The position numbers and the translations under genes are program-made. A stretch of 36,796 nt of DNA from the NCBI GenBank assembly GCA_021791335.1, contig JAJYWS010000027.1, positions 52,379 through 89,174 on the forward strand, written 5' to 3'. Positions within the stretch are counted from its first letter, which is position 1; each line of letters opens with the position of its first letter. Below are positions 22,749-30,684 of this stretch, piece by piece. This DNA comes from Thermoplasmata archaeon. Lineage in GTDB: Archaea > Thermoplasmatota > Thermoplasmata > Lutacidiplasmatales > UBA184. The notes beneath the pieces are model-generated. The model worked only from the letters and a program-made list of their open reading frames with translations. It did no database searches and was not told the DNA's origin.

Positions 22749-23777
22749 CTACAGGGCAGGGCCTGAGCCCGCGTTCCGCCAGCGGTTCCGGGTCGCCCCC
22801 GCGAGCCGGGGCGAAATGGCATAGAGGGAGAGGAGCACGAGCAGCCCCCGGTGCCCGAAGGCCCGGGTCCGGGCGTTCCAGCGGTGGGTGCCGATCAGCC
22901 GGCGCCCCTCCCGGTACAGGGCCCGAATCTCGGAGCGGGAGACCCGGGGGTCCTCGAGCGCCCGGTCGATGCGGTGGAGCAGGAGGAGCGCCTCCGCTTC
23001 CCGGACCAGCTCCGGTGGGCCTTCCGCCTCCGCCATGCGAAGGATGAGCCGGTAGCTTCGGTCCAGCCGCTCATGCCACAGGGCTCTCTCCTCCGGTGAC
23101 CGGGGCCGGCTGTGGTTGGCCAGATGGAGTCGGTACCGCGTGAGCGGCATCGGATCGATCGCCAGGGAGCCGCCGGAGAGGAGCGCGGAAAAGAAGAGGA
23201 AGGTGTCCGGAGCGTTCATTTCGGGATCGCCACAGTAGCTCCGGCGATCGGAAATCAGGTCCCGTCGCACCACCGTACAGCTCCCGCAGAAGTCGGCGGC
23301 AAGCTCGGGCAGCGGCTGCAACCGGGCCACCGCCTCGGCCCCGGGCAGCCATAGAGAGCCCACCTGGAGCCGGTGCCGGCGCTCCCGATCCCGGTGGAGG
23401 GAGGGGTCGAGGGGTCGCCCGGCCTGGTCGATGGGATGGTACCAGTGATGGAAGTAGCTGAGGTCGGGTGAGTTCCGGAAAATCCGGTCGGTCTGGGCAA
23501 GTTTCGTGGGTTCGAAAAGGTCGTCGTCGTCCAAGAAGAGGAGGACATCCCCCTTGGCCTCCGACGCGGCGCGGACATACATGGGCCCCAGTTCAGCCTC
23601 CCGGTACGGGACGACCCGGACCCCGGCCGCATCCAAGAACCGGTCCAGATCGGGGTCGGTGAAGTCCTTCGTGACCAGGACTTCGTACTCCGAGCGGGGG
23701 AGGCTCTGGTGGAGCGCCGATTCCACGGCCGCCCTCAGGTAGGTCGGCCGCTGGTGGGCCGTCACGATGACGGACAT
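22749..23777 (-). CDS. GT2-family glycosyltransferase
   Basis: This is a cytoplasmic GT-A fold enzyme using a nucleotide sugar. The N-terminus has the classic SVIVTAHQRPTYL strand-loop. The metal-binding acidic motif is FLDDDD (about 82-87), and the variable middle part includes the GSC-VVRRDL region before a helical C-terminus. It has 342 residues from ATG 23777, which lies 28 bp after a CACCATAGG box; a GTG at 23795 would add six residues. The donor sugar and acceptor are unknown. With the second GT2 gene and the GT-C pair this suggests active glycan synthesis. Confidence 0.82.
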   Translation of the reverse strand: MSVIVTAHQRPTYLRAAVESALHQSLPRSEYEVLVTKDFTDPDLDRFLDAAGVRVVPYREAELGPMYVRAASEAKGDVLLFLDDDDLFEPTKLAQTDRIFRNSPDLSYFHHWYHPIDQAGRPLDPSLHRDRERRHRLQVGSLWLPGAEAVARLQPLPELAADFCGSCTVVRRDLISDRRSYCGDPEMNAPDTFLFFSALLSGGSLAIDPMPLTRYRLHLANHSRPRSPEERALWHERLDRSYRLILRMAEAEGPPELVREAEALLLLHRIDRALEDPRVSRSEIRALYREGRRLIGTHRWNARTRAFGHRGLLVLLSLYAISPRLAGATRNRWRNAGSGPAL

Positions 23778-23800
23778 CGACACGGGCGGGACCACGCTCC

Positions 23801-23809
23801 CCTATGGTG
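23801..23809 (-). promoter_or_regulatory. TATA-like box of the minus-strand GT2 gene
   Basis: CACCATAGG on the minus strand, centred about 28 bp before the ATG at 23777. Confidence 0.4.
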
Positions 23810-23869
23810 TCGGGGGGGACTTCAAGCTAGCGGTTCGGAGGTGGATAGGGGGTTCGGGTTCGGGACATG

Positions 23870-23879
23870 ATTTAAATAC
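23870..23879 (+). promoter_or_regulatory. Strong TATA box ATTTAAATAC
   Basis: By eye this is the best TATA-like match in the window. Transcription should start near 23900, but no recognised gene begins there; the next clear coding region starts at 24107. Confidence 0.65.
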
Positions 23880-23924
23880 CTCCACCAAGGTTACACCACC
23901 GGGTTGTGAAGGAGGGCCCGTGGG

Positions 23925-24083
23925 ATGAAAGGGATGGGAGATCACAAGAGTCTTCAGCACCGGCCCGGGCCGATTCGCGCCATCCCGGGGGGCCGGCGTC
24001 CCGGTTCCCGGAGCGCCGGGGTGGAGCTTTTGTCGACCCGTTTGCCTGATTCTACCGCACGGGTCAGCGACCTCCCGGGCTAA
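23925..24083 (+). CDS. Possible small ORF behind an orphan promoter (uncertain)
   Basis: This is a 52-codon frame from ATG 23925, preceded by GAAGGAGG at about 23908-23915 and by the strong TATA box at 23870-23879. The product would be basic and rich in Arg, Gly, Pro and Ser, with no family pattern. A competing frame, GTG 23906 to 24049 (47 residues, hydrophilic), is placed about 31 bp after the TATA box. Alternatively the transcript is a non-coding RNA or a long leader of the GT2 gene at 24107. I can support transcription better than translation. Confidence 0.25.
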   Translation: MKGMGDHKSLQHRPGPIRAIPGGRRPGSRSAGVELLSTRLPDSTARVSDLPG

Positions 24084-24106
24084 CCCCTTCCCACCATCGA
24101 ATACCC

Positions 24107-25192
24107 ATGCCCGTCGCGAGCGCCGATATCCTCCAGGGGGGTCGCTTTCCCTCCTTGGAACCGAGGCCGACGGAGGTCCCGGCTGAGCCGATCACCCACG
24201 GAGAGTGTCGGGCCGCGCTCACGGGGACGGTCCGGTTCGAGCACATGGTCGTCGACTCCTCCCACGGTGGGACCGACCGCCCGCTGAGGGTCAGCGTGGT
24301 CGCCTGTGCCTACAACGAAGCCCAGAACATTGAAGGGTTCCTGCTGTCGGTCCTTCGCTCCCTCCAACGGTCGTTCACCCTCCAGGAGGTCATCTGTGTC
24401 GTCAGCGGTTCGACGGACGGGACCGAGGCGATCGTCCGGGAGATGGCTCGGCGGGACGCCCGGGTGCGGCCGATCATCCAGTCGGAACGGACCGGAAAGG
24501 CCGCCGCCCTTTCCCTAGGGCTCTCGGCGGCCCGGGGGGAGGTCATCGTGGTGGAGAACGCCGACACCGTTCCGCTCCCCGAGTCGCTCGAACGGCTGGT
24601 GGCGACCTTCCAGAACCCGCGCATCCAGCTCGCCTGCTCCCATCCGGTCCCGGTTCCGACGCGCCCCGGCTGGACCGGGCGGATCGGGACGGCCCTCTGG
24701 GAGGTCCATGATCGGGTCTCCCGCCGGATGCCCAAGGCCGGCGAGGCGTTCGCGATCCGGGCGCCCGCCATCATGATCCCGTGGGACGTCGAGGACGATG
24801 ACACCTACGTCGGCATCTGCGCCGGCCTGAGGATGGGCAGCAGCGTCTACGTGCCCGAGGCGATCATCCTCAACCGGGTCCCCGAGACGGTCACCGACTA
24901 CTTCCACCAGCGCTTCCGGGTCAACAGCAACATCCTTCAGCTCTGGCAGCGTCGCCGGCTCCGCAGCTCGACCTGGCAGGCCCGCTACGTGGTCCCCGCG
25001 CTACTGGAGGCGATCCGGGCGGATCCCGACCGGCTCCCGGGCCTCCTCGGGTTGATCGGGAGCGAGATGCTCATCCGGGCCGCGGCCTTGTTGGCGAACC
25101 GGCTGCGGCGCCGGCCCCGGGAGACCTGGCCCCCGATCGAGTCCACCAAGTTCGCCATCCTGCGTACCGGTACGACCCGCCCCGCCGAATAG
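24107..25192 (+). CDS. GT2-family glycosyltransferase with N-terminal extension
   Basis: This is a nucleotide-sugar dependent GT-A enzyme. The catalytic domain starts around residue 62 with VSVVACAYNEAQNIEGFL and continues with SGSTDGTE (about 101-108). The usual DxD region is ENADTVPLP (about 149-157), where ENAD replaces the more typical D-x-D. Then come a conserved helix and an EDDD motif (about 229-232) followed by the QRFRVNSNILQLWQRRR segment, typical of GT2 enzymes. It has no obvious membrane span. The N-terminal 60 residues lack family features, so ATG 24245 is a possible start. It follows the orphan promoter region and precedes the antiporter by 34 bp. Product unknown. Confidence 0.78.
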   Translation: MPVASADILQGGRFPSLEPRPTEVPAEPITHGECRAALTGTVRFEHMVVDSSHGGTDRPLRVSVVACAYNEAQNIEGFLLSVLRSLQRSFTLQEVICVVSGSTDGTEAIVREMARRDARVRPIIQSERTGKAAALSLGLSAARGEVIVVENADTVPLPESLERLVATFQNPRIQLACSHPVPVPTRPGWTGRIGTALWEVHDRVSRRMPKAGEAFAIRAPAIMIPWDVEDDDTYVGICAGLRMGSSVYVPEAIILNRVPETVTDYFHQRFRVNSNILQLWQRRRLRSSTWQARYVVPALLEAIRADPDRLPGLLGLIGSEMLIRAAALLANRLRRRPRETWPPIESTKFAILRTGTTRPAE

Positions 25193-25226
25193 CCTCCGAG
25201 GGGCCGTCCCGGGCAGGTAACCCCCC

Positions 25227-26645
25227 ATGGTCACTCCCCTCATCGAGTTCATCGTCGACCTGTTTCTCCTGCTCGCCGGCTCCCTGCTCGCCGGCGAGGC
25301 CGCGAGCCGGTTGGGCCAGCCCGCGCTCGTCGGCCAGCTCCTGGTCGGCCTCCTGCTCGGGCCGACCCTTGTGGGCCCGTTCATCGGTCTCGGCAGCCTC
25401 GGTCCGGAGTTCACCTCGATCCAGTTCATCGCGACGGTCTTCGTGCTGTTCGTCGCCGGCCTCGAGATCGTTCCCGAGGACATCTACCGGATGGGCCCGG
25501 CGAACCTGCTCTTGGGGATCGCGCTCTTCGTCGTCCCGCTCCTGGCGAGCGCGGGAGCGATCACCCTGCTCTTTCCTCCCGAACCGTTCACCACGACCCT
25601 CTTCATCGCCCTGACCCTCTCGATCACCGCGCTCCCGGTGATGGGCATCATGCTGGTCCAGTTCGGACTGGTCAAGGGCGCCCGCGGCCGGTTCCTGATG
25701 AACCTCGCCCTGATCAACGAGATCAGCGCCGTCACCCTCTTCGCGATCCTGCTCCAGCTCCACACGGGGAGCGGTGCCCCGACGATCGCGGTCGGGCTCG
25801 CGGTCGGGGCCCTCGGCGGCTTCCTCGCCCTCATGTTCGGCCTCTACTTTCTGATCCGCCACCTCGAGAGGACCCGGACCTGGGGGATCCTGCAGGCGCG
25901 GTTCTCGGCGGAGTGGCGCTCGAAGGGGGCCGGCTTTGCGCTGCTCATGGTCCTCCTGGTCGGGGCCGCGCTGCTCTCCCAGGCGCTCGACCTGACCTAC
26001 GTGGTCGGGGCCTTCTACGCGGGCGTCCTCGTGACCCACAAGACTGCCGGACCGGAGGCCCACCGGTCGATCAGCACGGTCTTCGACACCATCTCCTGGG
26101 GGTTCTTCATCCCCCTCTTCTTCGCGTTCGTCGGGGTCCAGATGAACCTCCGGCTGCTCGACGATCCGGGGCTGGTGGCCGCCCTGGTCGCGCTGGTCGG
26201 CGTCGCGATCCTCAGCAAGGTCGTGGTCGGCTATCTCGCCGGCCAGATCCGCCAGGAGAGTTCCTCCGACTCCCTCGCCATCGGCTTCCTCTGTTCCAGC
26301 CGGGGCGCGGTCGAGCTCGCGATGGCGGTGATCCTCCTCCAGGCGGGCGTCTTCACCCCCGAGATCTTCACGATCGTCGCGACGGTCGGGCTGGTCACCA
26401 CCATCGCGGCGCCCGTGGGCGCGGTCTGGGCGTGGAGCCGGAGCCCGGCGAGCCGGGCCGACCTCCTCCACCGGGTCCCGGCCCTGGCCCAGGAGTCGGG
26501 CTGGCTGGGACGGCTGCCGGCCATCACCGAGTGGGATGGATCGCCCCCTCCGGCGGCCCCGGGGGCGGCGGGCGACCCACCGTCCTCGTCCCCTCGGCCC
26601 CGCCGACCCCCCTTGCCTCCGCCTCCGACGGATCAGGGGCGGTGA
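25227..26645 (+). CDS. CPA2-family cation:proton antiporter
   Basis: This integral membrane exchanger of Na+ or K+ for H+ should help control cytoplasmic pH. It has 472 residues and about twelve spans, followed by a cytoplasmic Pro-rich tail of about 60 residues and no TrkA-N domain. Family patterns are the early GQP-LVGQLLVGLLLGP segment, FVLFVAGLEI (about 71-80) and the late SRGAVELAMA block (about 350-359). At the ion-binding position of span five, where many antiporters have Asp-Asp or Asn-Asp, this one reads INEISA. Its end overlaps the convergent H+-ATPase gene by 13 bp. Ion specificity cannot be read. Confidence 0.88.
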   Translation: MVTPLIEFIVDLFLLLAGSLLAGEAASRLGQPALVGQLLVGLLLGPTLVGPFIGLGSLGPEFTSIQFIATVFVLFVAGLEIVPEDIYRMGPANLLLGIALFVVPLLASAGAITLLFPPEPFTTTLFIALTLSITALPVMGIMLVQFGLVKGARGRFLMNLALINEISAVTLFAILLQLHTGSGAPTIAVGLAVGALGGFLALMFGLYFLIRHLERTRTWGILQARFSAEWRSKGAGFALLMVLLVGAALLSQALDLTYVVGAFYAGVLVTHKTAGPEAHRSISTVFDTISWGFFIPLFFAFVGVQMNLRLLDDPGLVAALVALVGVAILSKVVVGYLAGQIRQESSSDSLAIGFLCSSRGAVELAMAVILLQAGVFTPEIFTIVATVGLVTTIAAPVGAVWAWSRSPASRADLLHRVPALAQESGWLGRLPAITEWDGSPPPAAPGAAGDPPSSSPRPRRPPLPPPPTDQGR

Positions 26646-28984
26646 ACGGCCCGGATCGGGACCGGGGGCCGCGGGGCCGGCCCCGAGAGCCGGACCATCA
26701 GCCACCCCTTCGTCCGGTCCAAGAGGGCCATCAGAGCGACCACCGCACCGGCCAGGACCCCGAGCGCCTCGGGGGTCACCGGCGCCATCGCCACGCCCGC
26801 GAGGGCCAGCACGGAGGCGGCTCCCACCACCCCGATCGTGGAGAGGCCGACCCACCGACCCGGCCGTCGGCGCCAGATCGAGCCGGGCGTGCGCAGGAGG
26901 AGGACCGTGGCCTGCACCAGGTAGACCTGATCGACGAAGATCAGGGTCTGCGTCGAGCCCAGCGAGAGCTTGAGGAGCGGGCCCGCGGCGTAGAAGATCC
27001 CGAAGGAGAGCGCCAGCCACGCGGCCCCCAGAGTGGCCGCGACCCCCACCAGCATCCGGACGTCCCAGCGGTTCGGCTCCGGTGACGGCTCGGCGTCATC
27101 GTCGGCGAGCGACATCGTCACGAAGTCGTTCGCGAAGACCAGGAAGAGGATCAGCTGGGGGGTCGTCACGAACTCCCCGGTGACCAGGAGACCGATCGCG
27201 AGCAGGGTGGCGATCTCCACCACCTTGGTCAGCTTGACCAGCGTGTAGGTCAACAGCCGACGGTAGACCCGCCGCCCGGCCTCGACCGCCGGTACGATCC
27301 CGTCGATCCCCGGTTCGGTCAGGACCAGCCGGGCCGCCGACTTGGCGACGTCGGTCGCCGAGTCGACGGCGATCCCGACATCGGCCTGACGGATCGCCGC
27401 CGCATCGTTGACCCCGTCCCCGGTCATCCCCACGACCTCGCCGGCCCCCTGGAGGGCGCGCACCACCGCGTACTTGTCCTCGGGGTAGACACCGGCGAGG
27501 ACCTCCCCCTGCCGGGGGTTGCCCAGGAACTCGGTCCGGTCCACGACCTGGGTGCCGATCCCGAGGGCGCCGGCGACCGCCTCGGCCGTCGCCCGGGTGT
27601 CCCCCGTGACCATCACGACGCGGATCCCGAGCTCCTGGAGCCGCCGGACCACCGCGGCCGAGGTCGGCCGGGGCGGGTCGGCCAGGATGAGCCACCCGAT
27701 CCAGGCGAGCGGGGCCGCGGCCCCGGCCGCCACGGCGAGCACCCGCTCCCCTCCGCGGCCGCGCTGCTCGGCCTCGGCCGCCGCCTCCGCCGGATCCCGC
27801 CCGCACAGGGGAGCCAGGGTGAGGGGGGAGCCCAGGACGACCCGCACCGTCTGCCCGTGGCGGTCGATGGTGGCCTCCGACCGCTTGGTCTGCGGCGTGA
27901 ACGGCACCCGCGCCCGGGTCGGATACGGGTCGATCTTCCGCCGCTGGGCCTCCTGCAGGATCGCCGCATCGATCGCATCCAGCGTGGCGGCATCGGCGAC
28001 GCTCGCGGCGTAGGCGAGCAGTGTCGCCTCACTCTCCCCCGGCCCCGGCTCCGCCCGCTTGAGGGTGAGCCGGTTCTGGGTGAGCGTGCCGGTCTTGTCG
28101 GTGAAGAGGGTGGTCATCGTCGCCGCCTCTTCCACGGCCGAAAGGCCGGTGACGAGAACTCCCTGACCGGCCAGATCGGAGGCCCCCACCGCGTTCGCCA
28201 GGGTGAAGGTGGCCGGGAGGGCCACGGGGATCGACACGATGAGCAGGATGAGGGCGAAGGGCAGCAGGGTCGGCCAGGGGATGCCGGTCAGGTACCCGTA
28301 GGCCGTGACGGCCCCGAGAAGGAGGAGATCGTAGTAGACGAGGTAGCGGACGATGCCGAGGACCAGCCGTTCCAGCCGGCCCGGCGCCTCCGCCTTCCGC
28401 ACGATCTCCGCGGTGCGCCCGAACCGGGTCGACGCCCCGATCGCCGTCACGGTTCCGGTCGCCTCGCCCCGGGTCACGGTCGTGCCGGCGTAGACGTCCG
28501 CGCCGGCCGACCGGTCGACCGCCTCCGACTCCCCGGTGAGCATCGACTGGTCGATCCGGACCCCGCTCCCGCCCACGAGCCGAAGGTCGGCCGGCACCTG
28601 ATCGCCCATCCGCAACTCGACCAGGTCGCCGGGAACGAGCTCCCGGGCGGGAATCTTCCGCCACGTCCCGCCCCGCCGTACTCGGGCACTGACCGGGAGC
28701 CGCTCGCGCAACAGATTCAGGGTGTGCTGGGTGCGCGACTCCTGGACGAAGCTCAGGCCCGCATTGAAGACCAGGAGGGCCGCGATCACCGAGGCGTCCA
28801 CCCAGCGCTCGAGGACCAGTTCGAGAAGGAGGGCGGCCTCCAATAGGGCGGGGATCGCGCCGACGAACTTCCGGGCGAGCCGCCTCAGGGGAGAGGGCCG
28901 GACCTCGGGGACCTCATTGTACCCGACGGACGCCCGCCGCGCCTCCGCTTGAGAATCGGTGAGGTCGGTTACGGGAGGGTCCAT
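26633..28984 (-). CDS. P-type H+-ATPase (P3A, plasma-membrane proton pump type)
   Basis: This enzyme uses ATP to pump protons out of the cell. It has 783 residues with full P-type architecture: actuator TGES at 150-153, the IPVALPA membrane motif (252-258) of the P3A group, the phosphorylated Asp D296 in DKTGTLT, MVTGD at 458-462 and the hinge TGDGVND at 521-527. The ND-FVTMSLADDDAEPSPEP segment matches span six and the loop after it in proton pumps. Regulatory C-terminal domains of plant and fungal pumps are absent. ATG at 28984 gives a normal length. The convergent neighbour is a CPA2 antiporter and the upstream neighbour a stress protein, which fits acid or energy stress. Confidence 0.93.
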   Translation of the reverse strand: MDPPVTDLTDSQAEARRASVGYNEVPEVRPSPLRRLARKFVGAIPALLEAALLLELVLERWVDASVIAALLVFNAGLSFVQESRTQHTLNLLRERLPVSARVRRGGTWRKIPARELVPGDLVELRMGDQVPADLRLVGGSGVRIDQSMLTGESEAVDRSAGADVYAGTTVTRGEATGTVTAIGASTRFGRTAEIVRKAEAPGRLERLVLGIVRYLVYYDLLLLGAVTAYGYLTGIPWPTLLPFALILLIVSIPVALPATFTLANAVGASDLAGQGVLVTGLSAVEEAATMTTLFTDKTGTLTQNRLTLKRAEPGPGESEATLLAYAASVADAATLDAIDAAILQEAQRRKIDPYPTRARVPFTPQTKRSEATIDRHGQTVRVVLGSPLTLAPLCGRDPAEAAAEAEQRGRGGERVLAVAAGAAAPLAWIGWLILADPPRPTSAAVVRRLQELGIRVVMVTGDTRATAEAVAGALGIGTQVVDRTEFLGNPRQGEVLAGVYPEDKYAVVRALQGAGEVVGMTGDGVNDAAAIRQADVGIAVDSATDVAKSAARLVLTEPGIDGIVPAVEAGRRVYRRLLTYTLVKLTKVVEIATLLAIGLLVTGEFVTTPQLILFLVFANDFVTMSLADDDAEPSPEPNRWDVRMLVGVAATLGAAWLALSFGIFYAAGPLLKLSLGSTQTLIFVDQVYLVQATVLLLRTPGSIWRRRPGRWVGLSTIGVVGAASVLALAGVAMAPVTPEALGVLAGAVVALMALLDRTKGWLMVRLSGPAPRPPVPIRAVHRP

Positions 28985-29086
28985 CGGAGCCCTCCTCCCC
29001 TGCGGGCCGTGGACGCTCGGCGACCTCGCCCCACGGACGGCTCCGGCCGGGACCCCGGCGCCCGGGTCGGCATCGGTCGCCCGCGC

Positions 29087-29545
29087 TCAGGGGGTCGTCG
29101 GGACGGTCCGGGCGACCAGGACCGGGACCCGAAGATGGTGGACCAGGGCATCGGTGATGCTCCCGAGAAGAAGTCGGCGGCCCGCTCCGACGCCCCGGGG
29201 ACCGACCACCACGAGATCGGTGGGGTGGCGGTCGATATCGTCCAGGAGGGCCTCGGCCACGTTGCCCTGGAGGAGATCGCCCCCCACGGCCGGGGCGCCG
29301 AGGCTCCGGGCCCGCTCGAGGCTCCGGGTGAGCACCGAGCGGTAGTATTCGGTCTGGCCTTCCCAGAAGTCCGGGGGCACATATCCGGCGGCCCCGAACG
29401 CCACGGGGGTCGTGGGCTGGACCACCAGGAGCCGGAGCTCCGCCCCATAGCGGAGCGCGAGATCGACCGCCATCTCGAGGGCGCGATCGGCGTAGGAGGA
29501 GCCGTCCAATGGCACGGTGATGTGGTGGAAGAGGGCGGCGGGCAT
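29087..29545 (-). CDS. Universal stress protein, UspA family
   Basis: The 152-residue protein is a single Usp domain of the ATP-binding type: the C-terminal loop fits G-x2-G-x9-G-S (GPRG, then nine residues, then GS), followed by TDALVHHLRVPVLV. The N-terminus reads HHITVPLDGSSYAD. A GTG at 29563 is open, but ATG 29545 is favoured because a CCTTATGC box is centred 26 bp upstream. A 16-bp palindrome lies immediately further upstream. Usp proteins support survival under stress; the exact role here is unknown. It is next to the proton pump. Confidence 0.9.
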   Translation of the reverse strand: MPAALFHHITVPLDGSSYADRALEMAVDLALRYGAELRLLVVQPTTPVAFGAAGYVPPDFWEGQTEYYRSVLTRSLERARSLGAPAVGGDLLQGNVAEALLDDIDRHPTDLVVVGPRGVGAGRRLLLGSITDALVHHLRVPVLVARTVPTTP

Positions 29546-29567
29546 GCCCGAAGGACACCTCACGGGC

Positions 29568-29575
29568 GCATAAGG
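29568..29575 (-). promoter_or_regulatory. TATA-like box of the usp gene
   Basis: CCTTATGC on the minus strand, centred 26 bp before ATG 29545. The palindrome at 29581-29596 is centred 17 bp upstream of it. Confidence 0.6.
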
Positions 29576-29580
29576 CCGGA

Positions 29581-29596
29581 GTCAACCCGGGTTGAC
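29581..29596. promoter_or_regulatory. 16-bp perfect palindrome GTCAACCCGGGTTGAC
   Basis: The palindrome lies just upstream of the usp TATA-like box and just downstream of a winged-helix regulator gene. Its half-sites and 6-bp spacing (GTCAA-N6-TTGAC) recur at 34101-34116 and 36655-36670. Candidate activator or repressor site. Confidence 0.6.
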
Positions 29597-29624
29597 CGGC
29601 GGTCTTCGCCTCTCTACCGCCCGT

Positions 29625-30008
29625 TCACTCCTGGGGCAGCACGGCGTTCCCGCTGCCGCCCTGGGGGGCGACGGCGTCCAGTTCATCGAGCCAGGCCACC
29701 GCGCTCCGGCCCCGTGCGGTGAGCCGGTACAGGTCGTCCACGTGGGCCAGGACCCCTTCGTCGACCAGCTTCCCGACATGGAAGGCGAGTTTCGGAGAGT
29801 CTTCGATCCCGGTCGCCTCCATGAGCCGCCCGAAGTTGACCGCGCCCTGGGCGACCCGGCGGAGCACCGCCCGTCGGATCGGGTGGCCGAGCAGGGCGAG
29901 GACCCGGCCGGTGTCCGGCTCCCCCAGCGCCGTCCGGAGGAACCGGGCATCGGCCTCGGTCATCTGCGCGGAGTCGAAGAGGATCACCAAGGGGCCCCGG
30001 GGGCGCAT
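29625..30008 (-). CDS. Winged-helix (ArsR-like) transcription regulator
   Basis: The 127-residue protein has a central winged helix at about 41-105. HPIRRAVLRRVAQG opens the fold, the recognition region is SPKLAFHVGKLVDEG, and the wing is LAHVDDLYRLTARGRSA. This is the pattern of archaeal ArsR-like HTH proteins. No metal-binding cysteine is present, so it is not a metal sensor of the classical type. The ATG at 30008 lies 3 nt after the stop of the response-regulator fragment, so it is expressed with it. It is the nearest candidate to bind the GTCAA-N6-TTGAC palindromes, one of which lies 28 bp after its stop codon. Confidence 0.82.
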   Translation of the reverse strand: MRPRGPLVILFDSAQMTEADARFLRTALGEPDTGRVLALLGHPIRRAVLRRVAQGAVNFGRLMEATGIEDSPKLAFHVGKLVDEGVLAHVDDLYRLTARGRSAVAWLDELDAVAPQGGSGNAVLPQE

Positions 30009-30011
30009 CCG

Positions 30012-30356
30012 TTACACCAGATCGGTGACGAACCGTTCAATCCCCTCCCGGGGACGGCGCTCGAAGAGCCGCTCGCCCTCCTCGATGAGGAGCCCGACCG
30101 GACCGGGGATCGCGAGCAACCGGTCGACCTCGGTCTGGATCTGCACCGGCGTGACCTCCCGGGCGTCCAAGATCGTCACCCCCGGGAGATCGCCGGCGGC
30201 GCCGGGCGCGACCCGGAGCACCCGACGCCCCTCCCGGGTCACCCAGCGGCGGAGAAGGGGGCCCGGGGCCCCGGTAGTTCCGGGCCGGGCCCGGAACCGG
30301 CGTTCCTGTTCGGCCCGTTCGAGGACCTGGCGGACCTTCTCGATCCGGCAGGGCTT
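30012..30356 (-). pseudogene. Out-of-frame C-terminal part of the response regulator
   Basis: Reading the minus strand from 30356 gives KPCRIEKVRQVLERAEQER, exactly what should follow GAFDYL(R) at the end of a receiver domain (the conserved Lys-Pro and last helix). A further region of about 90 residues then ends RFVTDLV. It is one base out of frame with the N-terminal part. The smaller frame from GTG 30242 covers only the last 76 residues. The C-terminal domain resembles small archaeal sensor-output domains such as DUF835, but that is a weak impression. It is followed at 3 nt by the winged-helix gene. Confidence 0.6.
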
Positions 30357-30655
30357 CGGAGGTAATCGAAGGCGCCGAGCCGCATCGCCTCGACGGCGGT
30401 GTCGATCGTCGCGTAGCCGGTGATCACGACGACCAGGATCTCAGGGTACGTCCCGGTGATCTGGGTGAGGAGGGCGAGCCCCCCCATCCTCGGCATCTTG
30501 AGATCGGTCAGCACCACATCGGCCGGCTGGGTCGCGAGGATCTCGAGCGCCTTCGGTCCCGATGCCGCCAAGGCCACCGAGTGGCCTTCCCCCTCCAGGA
30601 GGCCGCCGAGCTCCTCCCGGAACACCGCATTGTCGTCGACGACGAGGAGACGCAC
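30239..30655 (-). CDS. Response regulator receiver domain, C-terminus frameshifted
   Basis: The receiver domain begins MRLLVVDDNAVF from GTG 30655 (GTG 30661 is also open). Acidic D7 and D8, the phosphorylation Asp in VVLTDLKMPRMGG (about residue 52) and the switch Thr in VITGYA are present. After LGAFDYLR (forward 30357) the frame goes into an Arg/Pro/Gly-rich tail, and the conserved Lys-Pro is found only one base away in another frame. One missing base between 30356 and 30357 explains this. The long upstream extension of the frame to 31036 is unconvincing. The partner may be the NtrB-like kinase at 35055-36611. A sequence error is as likely as a real mutation. Confidence 0.75.
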   Translation of the reverse strand: MRLLVVDDNAVFREELGGLLEGEGHSVALAASGPKALEILATQPADVVLTDLKMPRMGGLALLTQITGTYPEILVVVITGYATIDTAVEAMRLGAFDYLRSPAGSRRSARSSNGPNRNAGSGPGPELPGPRAPFSAAG

Positions 30656-30674
30656 CTCCACGGAAGGGGGGGCC

Positions 30675-30684
30675 GCATAATCAA
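30675..30684 (-). promoter_or_regulatory. TATA-like box of the response regulator
   Basis: TTGATTATGC on the minus strand, centred about 24-26 bp before GTG 30655, which supports that start. Confidence 0.45.
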
